Source of the DNA: Lolium rigidum
Taxonomy: Eukaryota > Streptophyta > Magnoliopsida > Poales > Poaceae
NCBI RefSeq assembly: GCF_022539505.1
Contig: NC_061510.1
Span: 282,284,715 to 282,348,714, forward strand
DNA length: 64,000 nucleotides
Direction of reading: 5' to 3'
Shown in pieces: positions 32,084-43,474 of this stretch (the first letter of the stretch is position 1; every line of letters starts with the position of its first letter). Under the pieces are notes generated by a model. It saw nothing but the letters and a program-made list of their open reading frames with translations, did not search any database and was not told where the DNA came from. Position numbers and translations under genes: made by a program.

Positions 32084-33231
32084 TAAGCTCAGCTCCGCGG
32101 CTAGTCCTGGTTCTTCCGACACAATTTCAGTGGCTCGAAATGTCCGTTTGATAGATTGCAGGGCTGCTAATATGTCGTGGCGACGCATTCGTGCTCCCCA
32201 CGTTTCGTTCCTCGAAATCGACGGTCTTGATATATCGGGATGGATACTCCAAACTATGTGTATCCATAGGGGATCCAACCATCCCTAAGCCTGGGCACAC
32301 GCCCAGACTTCCAGCCGGCGGCGCAACCTATTTTGATAAACAAAATTGGTGAATATTTTAATGAAAATTAGGTCGAGCTTAGTACGCCCAGGCATGATGC
32401 AAATTTTAGGTCCGCGGCTACCCATATGGAGCACATGGACGGCGCGGGCCAGCGCTATGCCTTTTTTCTTTGAGTGTAAGCCAGAGGGCTGTCCTCGCTG
32501 GTGAATATTACATACCCCGTACGATTAGAATTTACAAGCCTGCTTAGGCGCCGAAGCATCTCGAGCGAAGTTCGAAGCGCGTTCGTCTGATGCCAACTTT
32601 TGCTTTGTGTGCGGCGCAAGCTAGGCACCGGTCAGGTGTGTCTCGAGAAGTCACGGATGACGTCCACCGTTCTGTTGATGCCAAATTAAGGAGGGAAGAC
32701 GCCAGCGCTCGCGTGATTCTGAACTGAAGATATGTGTGCAAAGACCAGGTTTATGCGATGATCAGGGGCACGGCCTAGGTGATGCATGCTCCAGTTCCCG
32801 CGGGCGCACGCCGTCCGTGCTTGTCGACAGCGTCGGCGTCCGTTGCCCGGCGGCTGAATTACGTCGTCTGATGGCTCATTTGGACAGTTAATTCAACTAC
32901 AGTGGCGTCCATGCGTTACTTTCTTTCGCCTCTTTTCCTTGTAACTGGAATAGCCATAAGACATGACGCACCGACATTGAAAACCCGGAAGAATGTCGAA
33001 GAGAGGGGAAACATTGCGAACACACATCAATGGAAAATCACGATGACAAGTCTCATCCAATAAAACTACACAGCCAAACCGATACAAGTTGATGAAATAA
33101 CCCTTTCACAAAGCTGAACAACGATAAAAAAAAAAAAAACAGTAGTAACCACACCCTCCAGGAAGCAAGCGAGACTATCCCATGAACGGTGACAAACTGA
33201 CAACTAAGTCATACATATGTTTTTTTGAACA
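32084..33231. repeat. Low-copy duplicated segment, copy 2 (right part)
   Basis: Matches copy 1 at TCAGTGGCTCGAAATGTCC, GACGCATTCGTGCTCCCCA, GGAGCACATGGACGGCG (empty site of the inverted-LTR unit), GGCTCATTTGGACAGTTAA and GAATGTCGAAGAGAGGG. Two stretches, about 32235-32425 and 32480-32865, have no partner in copy 1 and may be further small insertions. Beyond 33065 no similarity is seen. Confidence 0.7.
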
Positions 33232-33400
33232 AGAGGTGGTATTTTTTTTGACAGAGTAATAACCTTTATTATTCAAACATAGTCATATCTGTTACAAGCC
33301 TAGGCATAAGGAAACTGGGAGGATCATCTAACCAGGAACCCAAACTGGATCGGCTGGCTTGCCTAGCTAGTACATCAGCTGCCTCGTTGGACTGTCTCGC
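33232..33400 (-). mobile_element. LINE 3' end with RNase H C-terminus
   Basis: On the minus strand an open frame reads SNEAADVLARQASRSSLGSW and ends with LVTDMTMFE before a stop. This is the typical C-terminal RNase H tail of plant LINEs, followed by AATAAAGG and a poly(A)-like run (33245-33252 on the plus strand as T). The fragment is cut at its 5' side by the CACTA element starting at 33401. Confidence 0.75.
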
Positions 33401-33723
33401 ACTAGTAGAAAATGAGGCTTCCATCCAGCCCCATTAGTCCCTAAATATTTGGAACCGTGACTAATGGGACCTTTAGTCGCGGTTCGGTAGGCGAACCGCG
33501 ACCAAAGGCCTGGGCCCAGGGCGCTCGCTGGCCAGCTGGTGCACGTGAGGGGCTTAAAGGCCTTCGGGCACCTTTAGTCACGGTTTGCCAAGCCAACCGC
33601 GACTAAAGCCCCTCCCCTATATATACCCATCCAGCAGCCAGCACTTAGCCATTTGGAGCCATTCTCTTCACAAACTTTACAAGGGGTGTTAGGTTTGCTT
33701 TTGGTTTCTCTTATGCACACAAG

Positions 33724-36700
33724 GTGTTTGATGAAATGCCCCAAGAGCGTGGGGAAGGTGAAGGGGAAGGTGAAGGGGAAGATGAAGAAGAGGCACGTGA
33801 TGAGCCCGTTGATGATCTTGGTCGGACCATTGCTGATGCACGGAGAAGCTGCGAAACTGAAAAGGAGAGGGAGAATTTGGATCGCATGTTAGAGGATCAC
33901 AAAAAGTCGTTGTACCCCGGATGCGATAATGGTCTGAAAAAGCTGAGCTGCACACTGGATTTGCTGAAATGGAAGACACAGGAAGGTGTAGCTGACTCAG
34001 GATTTGAAAACTTGCTGAAAATGTTGAAGAATATGTTTCCAAAGAATAACGAGTTGCCCGCCAGTATGTACGAAGCAAAGAAGGTTGTCTGCCCTCTAGG
34101 TTTAGAGGTTCGAAGATACATGCATGCATCAACGACCGCATCCTCTACCGCGGTGAATACGAGAATTTGAATGAATGCCTGGTATGCATCGCATTGCGTT
34201 ATAAGATCGAGGCGATGACCACTGGTGACGATGTTGAGGGCCGGAAACCCAGGAAGAGGGTTCCCGCCAAGGTGATGTGGTATGCTCCTATAATACCACG
34301 GTTGAAACGTCTGTTCGGGAACAAAGAGCATGCCAAGTTGTTGCGATGGCACAAAGAGGACCGTAAGTCGGACGGGCAGTTGAGACACCCCGCAGATGGA
34401 ACACAATGGAGAAAGATCGATAGAGAGTTCAAAGATTTTGCAGCTGACGCAAGGAACATAAGATTTGGTCTAAGTACAAATGGCATGAATCCTTTTGGCG
34501 AGCAGAGCTCCAGCCATAGCACCTGGCCCGTGACTCTATGCATCTACAACCTTCCTCCTTGGTTGTGTATGAAGCGGAAGTTTATTATGATGCCAGTGCT
34601 CATCCAAGGTCCGAAACAACCCGGCAACGATATCGATGTGTACCTAAGGTCATTAGTTGATGAACTTTTACAGTTGTGGGGCAGACCTGGTGTACGTGTG
34701 TGGGATGAACATAAAGAAGAGGAATTTTACCTACGAGCGTTGCTTTTCGTAACCATCAACGATTGGCCTGCTCTTAGTAACCTTTCCGGACTATCAAATA
34801 AGGGATACAATGCATGCACGCACTGCTTACATGAGACTGAAAGTGTATATTTGCCAAATTGTAAGAAGAACGTGTACCTTGGGCATCGTCGATTTCTTCC
34901 GAAAATTCATCCGAGTAAGAAAGAAAGGCAAGCATTACAACGGCAAGGTAGATCACCGGCCGAAGCACTGCGGAACGTCTTGTTGCTGAGGTATTTGATA
35001 TGGTCAAGGATTTGAAAGTCATCTTTGGAAAGGGTCCTGGCGGACAATCGGTTCCGCGAGGAGGCGTGAGGGCGCGCACCCATGTGGAAGAAGAAATCTA
35101 TATTCTGGGAGCTAGAATATTGGAAAGTCCTAGATGTTCGCTCTACAATCGACGTGATGCATGTTATGAAGAATATTTGCGTGAACCTTCTAAGCTTCTT
35201 GGGCGTGTATGGGAAGACAAATGATATAAAGGAAGCACGGCAGGACCAGCAACGTTTGAAAGACCCTAATGACCGGCATCCGGAATGGTTTCAAGGTCGT
35301 GCGAGCTACGCTCTGACCAAAGAAGAGAAGGTCATCTTTTTTGAATGCCTGAGTAGTACGAAGGTCCCGTCTGGATTCTCGTCAAATATAAAGGGAATAA
35401 TAAACATGGCGGACAAAAAGTTCCAAAACCTGAAGTCTCACGACTGCCACGTGATTATGACGCAATTGTTTCCGATTGCTTTGAGGGGGCTCCTACCGGA
35501 AAATGTTCGAGTAGCCATTGTGAAGCTATGTGCATTCCTCAATGCAATCTCTCAGAAGGTAATCAATCCAGAAGATCTACCACGACTACAGAACGATGTG
35601 GTCCAATGTCTTGTCAGTTTCGAGTTGGTGTTCCCACCATCCTTCTTCAATATTATGACGCACCTCCTGGTTCACCTAGTCGAAGAGATTTCCATCCTCG
35701 GTCCGGTATTTCTACACAATATGTTCCCCTTTGAGAGGTTCATGGGAGTATTAAAGAAATATGTTCGTAACCGTGCTAGGCCAGAAGGAAGCATTGCCAA
35801 GGGCTATGGAAATGAGGAGGTAATTGAGTTCTGTGTTGACTTTGTTCCTGACCTTAAGCCGATTGGTCTTCCTCGATCGCGGCACGAGGGGAGACTAAGT
35901 GGAAAAGGCACGATCGGCAGGAAATCAACGATATGTATGGACGGCCATTCTATGACTGAAGCACACCACACAGTTCTGACCAATTCCAGCTTGGTGGCTC
36001 CGTACTTTGAGAAACACAAGAATATTTTACGCGAGGACAACCCGGGGAAGCCTGAATCCTGGATTACGAAGGCCCACATGGAGACTTTCGGCAGTTGGTT
36101 GAGTAAACATTTAATGAATGACGATGATGTTGTAGATCAGGTTGTACATGTTGGCCAAGACACCATCTTCGACTATAACGACTTTCCAAGGGTACGAGAT
36201 AAATGGGAATACATTTTACACGATCGCCCAAGATAAAAAGAGCACCAACCAAAATAGTGGTGTCCGCTTTGATGCAGCAACCGAGAATGGGGAAAAGGTC
36301 ACATATTATGGTTACATAGAGGAGATATGGGAACTTGACTATGGACTCTCCTTTAAGGTCCCTTTGTTCCGGTGCAAATGGTTCAAGCTAACAAGAGGAG
36401 GGGTAAAGGTGGACCAGCAATACGGAATGACAATGGTGGATTTCAACGATCTTGGTTACCTTGACGAACCATTCGTCCTAGCGAAAGATGTCGCTCAGGT
36501 TTTCTATGAGAAGGACATGAGTAGCAAACCGAGGAAACTGAAAGATAAGAAAACGATCAGTACATCATGCGATGATCCAAAGCGCCACATTGTTCTTTCA
36601 GGGAAAAGAAACATCGTGGGAGTGGAGGGCAAGACAGACATGTCAGAAGATTATAATATGTTTGGTGAAATTCCGCCCTTCAAAGTGAACACCGACCCAA

Positions 36701-36732
36701 GCATTAAGTTAAATGATGAGGATGCTCCATGA
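33724..36732 (+). pseudogene. CACTA TNP2-like transposase, frameshifted
   Basis: Catalytic transposase of En/Spm-type elements, which cuts at the CACTA ends. The usual N-terminal transposase-associated domain is missing; the frame starts in an acidic linker. Order seen: HKKSLYPGCDNGLKKLSCTL; ASMYEAKKVVCPLGLEV; the Tnp2 core (MWYAPIIPRLKRLFGNKEHA, DGTQWRKIDREF, RNIRFGLSTNGMNPFG, HSTWPVTLCIYNLPPWLCMK, INDWPALSNLSGLSNKGYNA); a DUF4218-like region (LRGLLPENVRVAIVKLC, MFPFERFMGVLKKYVRNRA); and a DUF4216-like C-terminus (YYGYIEEIWELDYG, YGMTMVDFNDLGYLDEPFVL). Frame breaks lie near 34120-34170, 34920-35080 and 36140-36236. It ends at 36730-36732. Inactive in this copy. Confidence 0.88.
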
Positions 36733-37102
36733 ATACGGCTCAATCGTAAGCAAGCAGGGATACAAGGGAAGAAATGATGTGTAATAATTTATTGTACCAA
36801 ACTTTGTTGAATGGATCATGTGAATTATATTATCTGTGATGTGTTTGGTGTCCATTTTCGAATGATTCGATCGATTCGAGATAACACTGATGATACATGA
36901 AATTTGGAGTGACTAAGTCATACTCCTGTCTAGGCGTATAATGGGAAAAGGACTAGAGGAGCCGTAATTGCATGGGATTTGGTGGACCTAGCATTGCCGA
37001 AATCGATTGGCGATGCCATAAATACCACTGATGATACATATGAAATTTGGAGTGACTTAGTCATACTCCTGCCTAGGCGTATAATATGCATACTCGTAGT
37101 CT
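36733..37102 (+). other. TNP2 3' flank with a duplicated ~60-bp block
   Basis: Noncoding. A block reading CACTGATGATACAT...GTATAAT occurs at about 36885-36942 and again at about 37026-37085, with a few differences. No other feature is seen. Confidence 0.7.
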
Positions 37103-37623
37103 TCATAGTCGCCGCCGTTGTACTGGGTAGTCGTCGCCTTCTAAGTTGCCGCCGTTGTCGTCGCTGCTTGTCGTCGTCGGCTGTCGTCGGGCGGCGCTCG
37201 TGGCTCGAACGAGGGTAGCGCAGGCGGGGGATATCGCCGGCCGTGATGTAGTCCATGACGCTCGTAGAGTCCGGCCGTACCACCATAGCCGACGGCCGGC
37301 CTCGTGGAAGTTCCCCGGAGGCGAGACCGTCCTCCTCATACACAGCGAGCGCCTGTCACGCCGATTGATGAAGAAGGCGTCCCAAGTATGCTGGTTATCG
37401 GGATGCCAGCGGGGTTCATCCGCTGCTCCGGCGTGAGGTCGAGGTAGTAGTGGTTCGTGATGGACGCCCGGCGCGCAGTACCCTGAGGGAAGGGAGGGAC
37501 CGGCACGCCTCCGGCGCTTAGGCTCCAGCCGGCAGGGACGCGGTAGCCTGGTGGGCAAGGGTAGTTCGAGGCGCAAAGCTCCTCCACCTGCTGGTAGGTT
37601 AGAGTGGGTATGGTGGAAGCCAT
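37103..37623 (-). pseudogene. CACTA-associated opposite-strand protein fragment
   Basis: On the minus strand an ATG at 37621-37623 opens MASTIPTLTYQQVEELCAS, followed by CPPGYRVPAGWSLSAGGVPV and PPFPQGTARRASI. I recall this start from predicted proteins linked to Triticeae CACTA elements, but know no function. After about 37400 the sense passes to another frame (WHPDNQHTWDAFFINRRDRR, RRLWWYGRTLRASW), so a frameshift is present, and the 3' part is lost. A hairpin block of the subterminal type lies just upstream at 37811-37850. Confidence 0.55.
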
Positions 37624-37810
37624 GAGAGAGTGATGAGAGATTGTAGAGATGTGATAATGCTGGCCAAGCCGGGCTACATATATGTAGTGAGAAATGGCGG
37701 GAAAAATGGGAGCGGGAAGAGAGGAGGCGGGAAGAAAGTGGCGGGAAGAAAGAGGCGGGAAGACGGGGAAGAAATGGCGGGAAGAAGAGGAATCCAGAGC
37801 TGGTCATCTA

Positions 37811-37850
37811 ATCTTTAGTCCCGGCTGGTGGGTGCAACCGGGACTAAAGG
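37811..37850. repeat. CACTA subterminal hairpin
   Basis: CTTTAGTCCCGGCTGGTGGG followed by the complementary arm CAACCGGGACTAAAGG; an imperfect palindrome of the same sort as those near the left end of the element. Confidence 0.75.
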
Positions 37851-37920
37851 TGGTTTTGTATCATCTAATAAAACTGTCGGTGGGATAAGGACGTCTGGGT
37901 AAGCTTTAGTTTTATTTTTC

Positions 37921-38275
37921 TGAATTAGTTTTATTTTTCTGAATATTTTGATATATTATTTGTATTTTTAACATTTTCAAATAAATTAGTTTTATTTTTC
38001 TGAATTTTTCATATATTATTTGTTTTTTTAAGATTTTTAAATGAATTAGTTTTATTTTTCTGAATTTTTTGATATATTATTTGTATTTTTAAGATTTTGA
38101 AATGAATTATTTTTTTTTGAATTTTTATATATATTATTTGTATTTTTAACATTTTCAAATGAATTAGTTTTATTTTTCTGAATTTATGATATATTATTTG
38201 TATTTTTAACATTTTCAAATGAATTAGTTTTATTTTTCTGAAATTTTTGATATATTATTTGTATTTTTAACATTC
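37921..38275. repeat. AT-rich minisatellite, about six units of ~60 bp
   Basis: Six successive units begin with GAATTAGTTTTATTTTTCTG (the first and others with small changes) and contain ATATATTATTTGTATTTTTA. The array lies between two CACTA subterminal hairpins. Confidence 0.88.
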
Positions 38276-38289
38276 AAAAATTAAAAGAA

Positions 38290-38345
38290 TTTTAAGAAAT
38301 ACCTTTAGTCGCGGTTGGCCACCAACCGCGACTAAAGGGGGGAAC
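38290..38345. repeat. CACTA subterminal hairpin
   Basis: CCTTTAGTCGCGGTTGGCC and the matching ACCAACCGCGACTAAAGG form a long near-perfect palindrome, like those at 33470-33610. Confidence 0.8.
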
Positions 38346-39700
38346 TATATTTACGCGCGTGCCCAGAACAGCCGCGCACTCTCCATCTCCGCGCGCGATT
38401 CTCGAAGAAGACGAAGATGAAGACGCCGCCCCGGACGCTGTCAGGCTGCCCAGACACCGACCGCCGCCGAGCACCGCCCGCCGCCGTCCTCGCTTCTTCC
38501 CGCGCGGTCGTCGCCGCCCAACCGCCCCAGCGTCTCCGACCTACGTTGCCACCGTCAACCGCCGCGCGCGCCTCCTCCTCGCTTCTTCCCGCGCGCGCGA
38601 CCGTCGCCGCCCAACCGCCCCCGAGCCGCTCGCCGCCCGATCCCGCGCCGCTCGCCACCGTTCCCCGCGCAGCGCCGCGTGCTGTGCTTGTCGGCGCCAC
38701 CGCGCGCCCCCACATGCAGCACCGCAGCTTGCCGGCGCGCGCTGGCCGCCGTCGCGCTGCGCGCGAACAGAGACAGAGGGAGAGGCGGCCGGGAGCCACA
38801 GAGAACTTCGTCTCTCTTTTTTTATTTTTAGTTAAACTTAAAATTTGTTAATCAAAATTGTGTACTTTAAAATTTGTTAATTAAAAATGAAAAATTTACT
38901 AACGAAAAATGAAAAATTGTTAATTAAATTTTGTGAACTTTAAATAGTTCTAAATTGTGAACTTTAAATTTTGTAAACTTTAAATTTGTTAATTAAAAAT
39001 GAAAATATGTTAGCTAAAAATGAAAAATTGCTAATTAAATTTTGTGAACTTTAAATAGTTCTAAAAATGAAAAATTGTTAATTAAAACGGACGCGCCTCG
39101 CACGCGCCGCCAGACGCGCCGCCGCCCGACGTGCCTCCGCACGCGCCGCCAAACGACGCGCCGCGCGCGTTCGCGCACGTACGGGCAGAGGGGCGCCGGG
39201 CCGGATTTTACTTTATGTTAAGGAGGGGGCACCGATCGAAAAAAGTAAAACTGAGGGGGCTCAGCGCGACCCTCTCGCGCGCCAGAGAGAAAGAGAGAGA
39301 AAGGAGGGACCGCCACCGTCACCGCCACCGCCCTTTCGCCACCGCGCGCCCTTTCGCCACCGACCCCGCGTGTATACGGAGGGGGCGGCGAGAGGCCCTC
39401 GCCGCCCCCTCCTTATACGCGTGGGTTTTTTTTTTTTGCTTTTTTGTACGAGAGAGAGGATCGGCACCGCCACCGCCACCGTCACCGCCACCGCCACCGC
39501 CCTTTCGCCACCGCCACCGGTCTCTCGGTCACGCGGTCACTGCGAGGCGAGGTCGATCGTCCGCATATACACATCTAATACGCGTCCCCCCTCTCACCTC
39601 CCTCGTCGCCCTCTCTCTTTATATGTAGAAGATATGTGATATAATGCTGGCATATACACAATTAATTAGTTTTTACTACATGTTTTCAGGAGTGACACAT
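38346..39700 (+). other. GC-rich leader and AT-rich spacer upstream of the CACTA second gene
   Basis: Two GC-rich blocks (38350-38790 and 39090-39620) flank an AT-rich block (38816-39090) in which short phrases such as TTAATTAAAAATGAAAA and GTGAACTTTAAATAG recur. Open frames here are composition artefacts. A second GC-rich block with repeated CGCCACCG triplets leads to the ATG of the second gene. Confidence 0.6.
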
Positions 39701-41704
39701 ATGGCGGACGATAGAGCCGACCCGATTAGGGATAACTATAATCCCGAAGCCGAGGCACATATTTTTGGCATCATAAACGGCGACATTCTTTATGTGCCGC
39801 CGCCCCAAGAAGATGAAGAAGACGATATCTCTTCTTATCTGAACCTTAGCGGTGAAGATGAAGGTCGTCAGCGAGGCGATGACGAAGGAACGGGCACTGC
39901 TGATGGACGTCAACCGTCGACAAACACCTCCGGCGATGTTGATAAGCAATTAGCAATCACCACCTCCGGCGAGGTATATATATATACATTGAGCCTCTGG
40001 TGATACAAATTTACCGATTTCAATAAATATGTGTATTAACTCGACTCTCTTTCTTATTTTAGCCCTCGGCCAGCGGATCGTCGAAAAAATCGGTGAAGAC
40101 AAAGCGTGGCAAAACCAAGACGCTGAAACAAGGAGTGATATTTACCATTGATGTTATCAGTCCAAAAGGCAAGCCACTGGAGCCCGAAGAGGCGTACACC
40201 AAGTTCATCAACCAATGCGGAGTCGTTGTTAGAGACAGTGTCCCGATCACCATCCAGGAATGGCATGAGCCAGTGAAGGCACGTGTTGGTTCCACTTTCG
40301 TCAGCAAGAGAAAGAAAAAGGAATGCTGGAGAACGCTTATGGAGCATTTCGTTCTACCTCCGGAATACCGCAAAAAAGATGAATTCAGTAATGACGATCT
40401 GGAGGGACGTAAGAGGAGGAGGCTAGTCAAAGAGTTCGCTCTTCAGAAGATGGCCACAACATTCCGCACATACAAGAAAAATTTAGCGGCTCAATATGTC
40501 GAGAAGGGGAAGACTCCAGATTTCACCGGACAGTATGAGAAGATTAAAGATGATTGGCCCGAATTGGTGAGGCAAAAGAAATCCGAGGAATTCAAGGCCA
40601 TATCGGATAAAAATAAGGCAAATGCGTCTAAGAAGCAGTACAATCATATTGTGGGGCCAGGAGGATACCGCCTTTCTGAGCCTATGTGGCCAAAGATGGA
40701 GGACGACCTGAGGGCGCGAGGAATCCCTCTAGGTACCGAGGGATGGGACCCTAGGGCCAAAAGCTGGTGGTACGGGCATGGGGGAACGCTAGACCCGGTG
40801 ACGGGGGAGTGTACCCACCGAGACACAAAGTTTAAACCCACCCAAGCCCTTATTAACGCAATGAGGGATGCTCAAGAGGGGAAGATCAAATTCAACAGAG
40901 AGAATGACCAGCTGACAAGAGCCCTCGGGAATCCTGAACACGGAGGACGTGTACGAGGCAAAGGCATCATTTCGTGGGAAGAAGGGTTTTCCCAGGAAGA
41001 TGACCCCTACGATTACTGAAGCCGTAAGAGAAAGGCGGATTGGCAAAAAGATGAGTGAGCGCGGTTGGCATCGGAATTCGGTGAGATGAGGAAAACCGTG
41101 GATGTACTAGTAAAAGAAGAGATGCGGCTCGGACGCGGCATTAAGATCATCCACCGGATGTGGGAAGCCGACGGCGGAGAAGCGGTGTGGCTTCAACGGA
41201 GGCCCCACCGGCTGGTGCACATGCACTCGACGATCGAAATGCCTGCCGGAGCCTCCGACGATCGAAATTACTGCACCGGTGCCTCCTCGCTACCCCGTGG
41301 ACGATGTAAAGGAGATGAAAGAATGTCATTTGTATTATCCAATCGGGAACATGTCCATGAAGGTAGCCATCGGCAGTGCTTTACCATGTGAACCTGGAGC
41401 ACTCCACCACAACAACCCCATTCAAGATGGCTATGCTCGTGTCACGGTGGAGGACATAGTACAAGGGTTTGAGGACACGGAGATTGACATTGCTACACAT
41501 GAAGGGGAGAGAAGACTTGGAGATGTCAAGCGCCGAGTTCATTCTATGGCAAAAGAAGTTTATCAAGTTTCCGGGCGAGGCGCCAAGGCCAACAAGTCCA
41601 CCCCCTACGGTGGTGGTGGCGGTGGCGGTGGTGGTGGTGGTGCTTCACCTACACCTCCTTCACGTCGGCCGATGCCGCCCCCAATTCACCTCCGGCGGGT
41701 AAGC
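39701..41704 (+). pseudogene. CACTA second protein (Transposase_24-type), truncated by gap
   Basis: The ATG at 39701 starts MADDRADPIRDNYNPEAEAH, an acidic exon ending at 39973; a short intron (GT 39974, AG 40062) precedes exon 2. The core reads FTIDVISPKGKPLEPEEAYT, MEHFVLPPEYRKKDEFSNDD, RRRLVKEFALQKMATTFRTY, then a GYRLSEPMWPKMEDDLRARG block; these match the plant Ptta/En/Spm Transposase_24 domain. Stops at 41017-41019 and about 41056 break it, but related coding sense resumes (RYPVDDVKEMKECHLYYPIG, VEDIVQGFEDTEIDIATHEG) and enters a Gly/Pro-rich linker at the gap. In relatives I recall a C-terminal Ulp1-like protease; none is visible here. Confidence 0.8.
39974..40062 (+). other. Predicted intron in the CACTA second gene
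   Basis: GTATATATATATAC at the donor and TTCTTATTTTAG at the acceptor, 89 bases, AT-rich. Removal joins the two exons in frame. Confidence 0.75.
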
Positions 41705-41804
41705 NNNNNNNNNNNNNNNNNNNNNNNNNNNNNNNNNNNNNNNNNNNNNNNNNNNNNNNNNNNNNNNNNNNNNNNNNNNNNNNNNNNNNNNNNNNNNNNN
41801 NNNN
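41705..41804. other. Assembly gap (100 N)
   Basis: Exactly 100 N. Sequence to the left is CACTA coding; to the right it is unrelated noncoding DNA, so the real right end of the CACTA element is probably missing here. Confidence 0.99.
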
Positions 41805-43474
41805 AATATTACATTACATTACAAGAATTGAAGAAATTGAAAAAAAAATAAAAGAAAATGAAAAGGAAAGTACATGGAGGGATCCTAGTCTAAATACTAC
41901 AAGATCATCTTCACTTGATCTTGGATTTGATGAACCTCAGATCCATTTTGATCAATTGTTGATCCCTGCACATAAACACAACAAATAGAAGTTATGCCAA
42001 GTGGCATAGGTTAGAAAGTAATGAAAAATTGTGGATATGGATCAGCTCTGCCGAGCTGATCATCTCCAAACCAAGTTCAGAGTATCAGGTGCACATACAC
42101 ACAGCCAAACTGCTCACCAGGCAGTGTGCATGCTCAACAGCACACATAGGCCAGTGAGTCATCACAAGCTGCAGACCTTGCTGTCGACCAGAGAGGAAGG
42201 AGAAGGCCACATAAAAGCCTCCACAGTAAACCCTAGTCCATATCCATCGACAGGCTTCACAGGGTAAGTCACCAAGAACACAAGAACACATGAACAGCCA
42301 CTGCTGTTCAATCTGCTAATTCACCACAGTACTGAATCAAGCCACACAAGATTGCAAGGAGGAGCAGGGCAAGCACAAGCTCAATCCTGAAGCAATCCTC
42401 TACACCAACAAACAATCTAGGAGCTGGAGTGAGGTATACACCAAATCAACTCCGAGCAAAACCAAGTTTTGCTCATAAATAAGCATACCATGCATCACGA
42501 GAACACAGAAGGGTAGAATACCCTGTTTGTATCATCATTTGGCTATCAGCCATATGATGCAAGCAAAACCAGGGTAAAACTATTAGGAATGGATCCAAGG
42601 GAACACTGATCAAGCCAACAGAATTAAGAAAAGGACTTAACCAGGGAAATCCAGCAAGGAACTAATCCCTATTTAGCTACCCAGATTTACCTAGCAACAC
42701 ACAGCTAGCAAAGCCATCAGATTAACGGACAGATATATGTCCAGTATGATTTCAACATCAAATGATCTGGCAGTCTATGAAGGACTACCAAGATTAGTGC
42801 ACAGAAGCATCCATGTGGTAGGAGCAACCATTTCTAAGCAGACAGAGCCTGCTAGGGTCACAACAGCTACCCAATCACATAGGAAATTCACCAAAGCATC
42901 ACATCATTATCCAGTAGGATTCAGTATGAGCTAGGGTACCCAACCAGTGGTTGGCATCCCTCTAGCTACATCAAATTCATCCTTATGATCATTACTGATA
43001 AACAGTTCACATCATTTATCTATCTAGTAAAGCAAGGTATTACAGATAAATGAAACAGTTAAGTAACTAAAGCACCAACATCTTGCCAGTGAACCAATGG
43101 ACCACTGCAAGCATCAGATGATGCTTGAGCAAGCACCAGCACTGATCTGTGCCACACACATACACATAAATAGGTAACAGTAATGCACAGGCACAGGTAA
43201 GCAAACCAATTACCAGCTATTGATGATCACATGATCATATGAGCTTGCCATAGCATGCTAGGGCATGCTAGAGCATCACTAAGCCACAGACCATGGACCA
43301 AGTATTTAATTGGCCATAGATAATCAACAAGTGTTTCACAGGCAACCAAATAGATAAATAAATGATTGTATCCAGAAGCACACCCAAGACAGGATGAACC
43401 CCTAGATTAAGATATATGAGTAAAGCACTTGGTGCTCATCACTGAATTATGCAGTTAACCAGCAGTAATGCTCA
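41805..43474. other. Noncoding retroelement-like sequence (left part)
   Basis: No domain or open frame of interest. It is probably one unit with 46578-49500, split by the Angela/BARE-like fragment. The composition (promoter-like GC-rich block with TAACCCTAA-type start and AT-rich tail on the minus strand in the right part) suggests a long LTR of a minus-strand Gypsy element, but I could not find its ends. Confidence 0.4.

Larger units (their letters stand above)
33401..41704 (+). mobile_element. Large CACTA element (right end in or beyond gap)
   Basis: Starts CACTAGTAGAAAATGAGG. Subterminal inverted motifs TTTAGTCGCGGTT / AACCGCGACTAAAG occur at 33470-33610, near 37811-37850 and at 38300-38335. 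It encodes a TNP2-type transposase (33724-36732), an opposite-strand proline-rich gene (37103-37623) and a Transposase_24-type second protein (39701-41704). The matching right terminus is not visible before the N gap, and the several internal subterminal blocks suggest this may be two CACTA copies nested or fused. All genes carry frameshifts. Confidence 0.8.

Noticed and set aside
38332..38851. Overlapping Arg/Ala/Pro-rich frames of 144-158 codons on both strands
   Set aside because: Composition artefact of a GC-rich CACTA leader; no conserved motif, and all frames are open together.
41279..41851. Frame reading through the N gap to 41851
   Set aside because: Translation across unknown bases is meaningless; the sequence after the gap is unrelated noncoding DNA.
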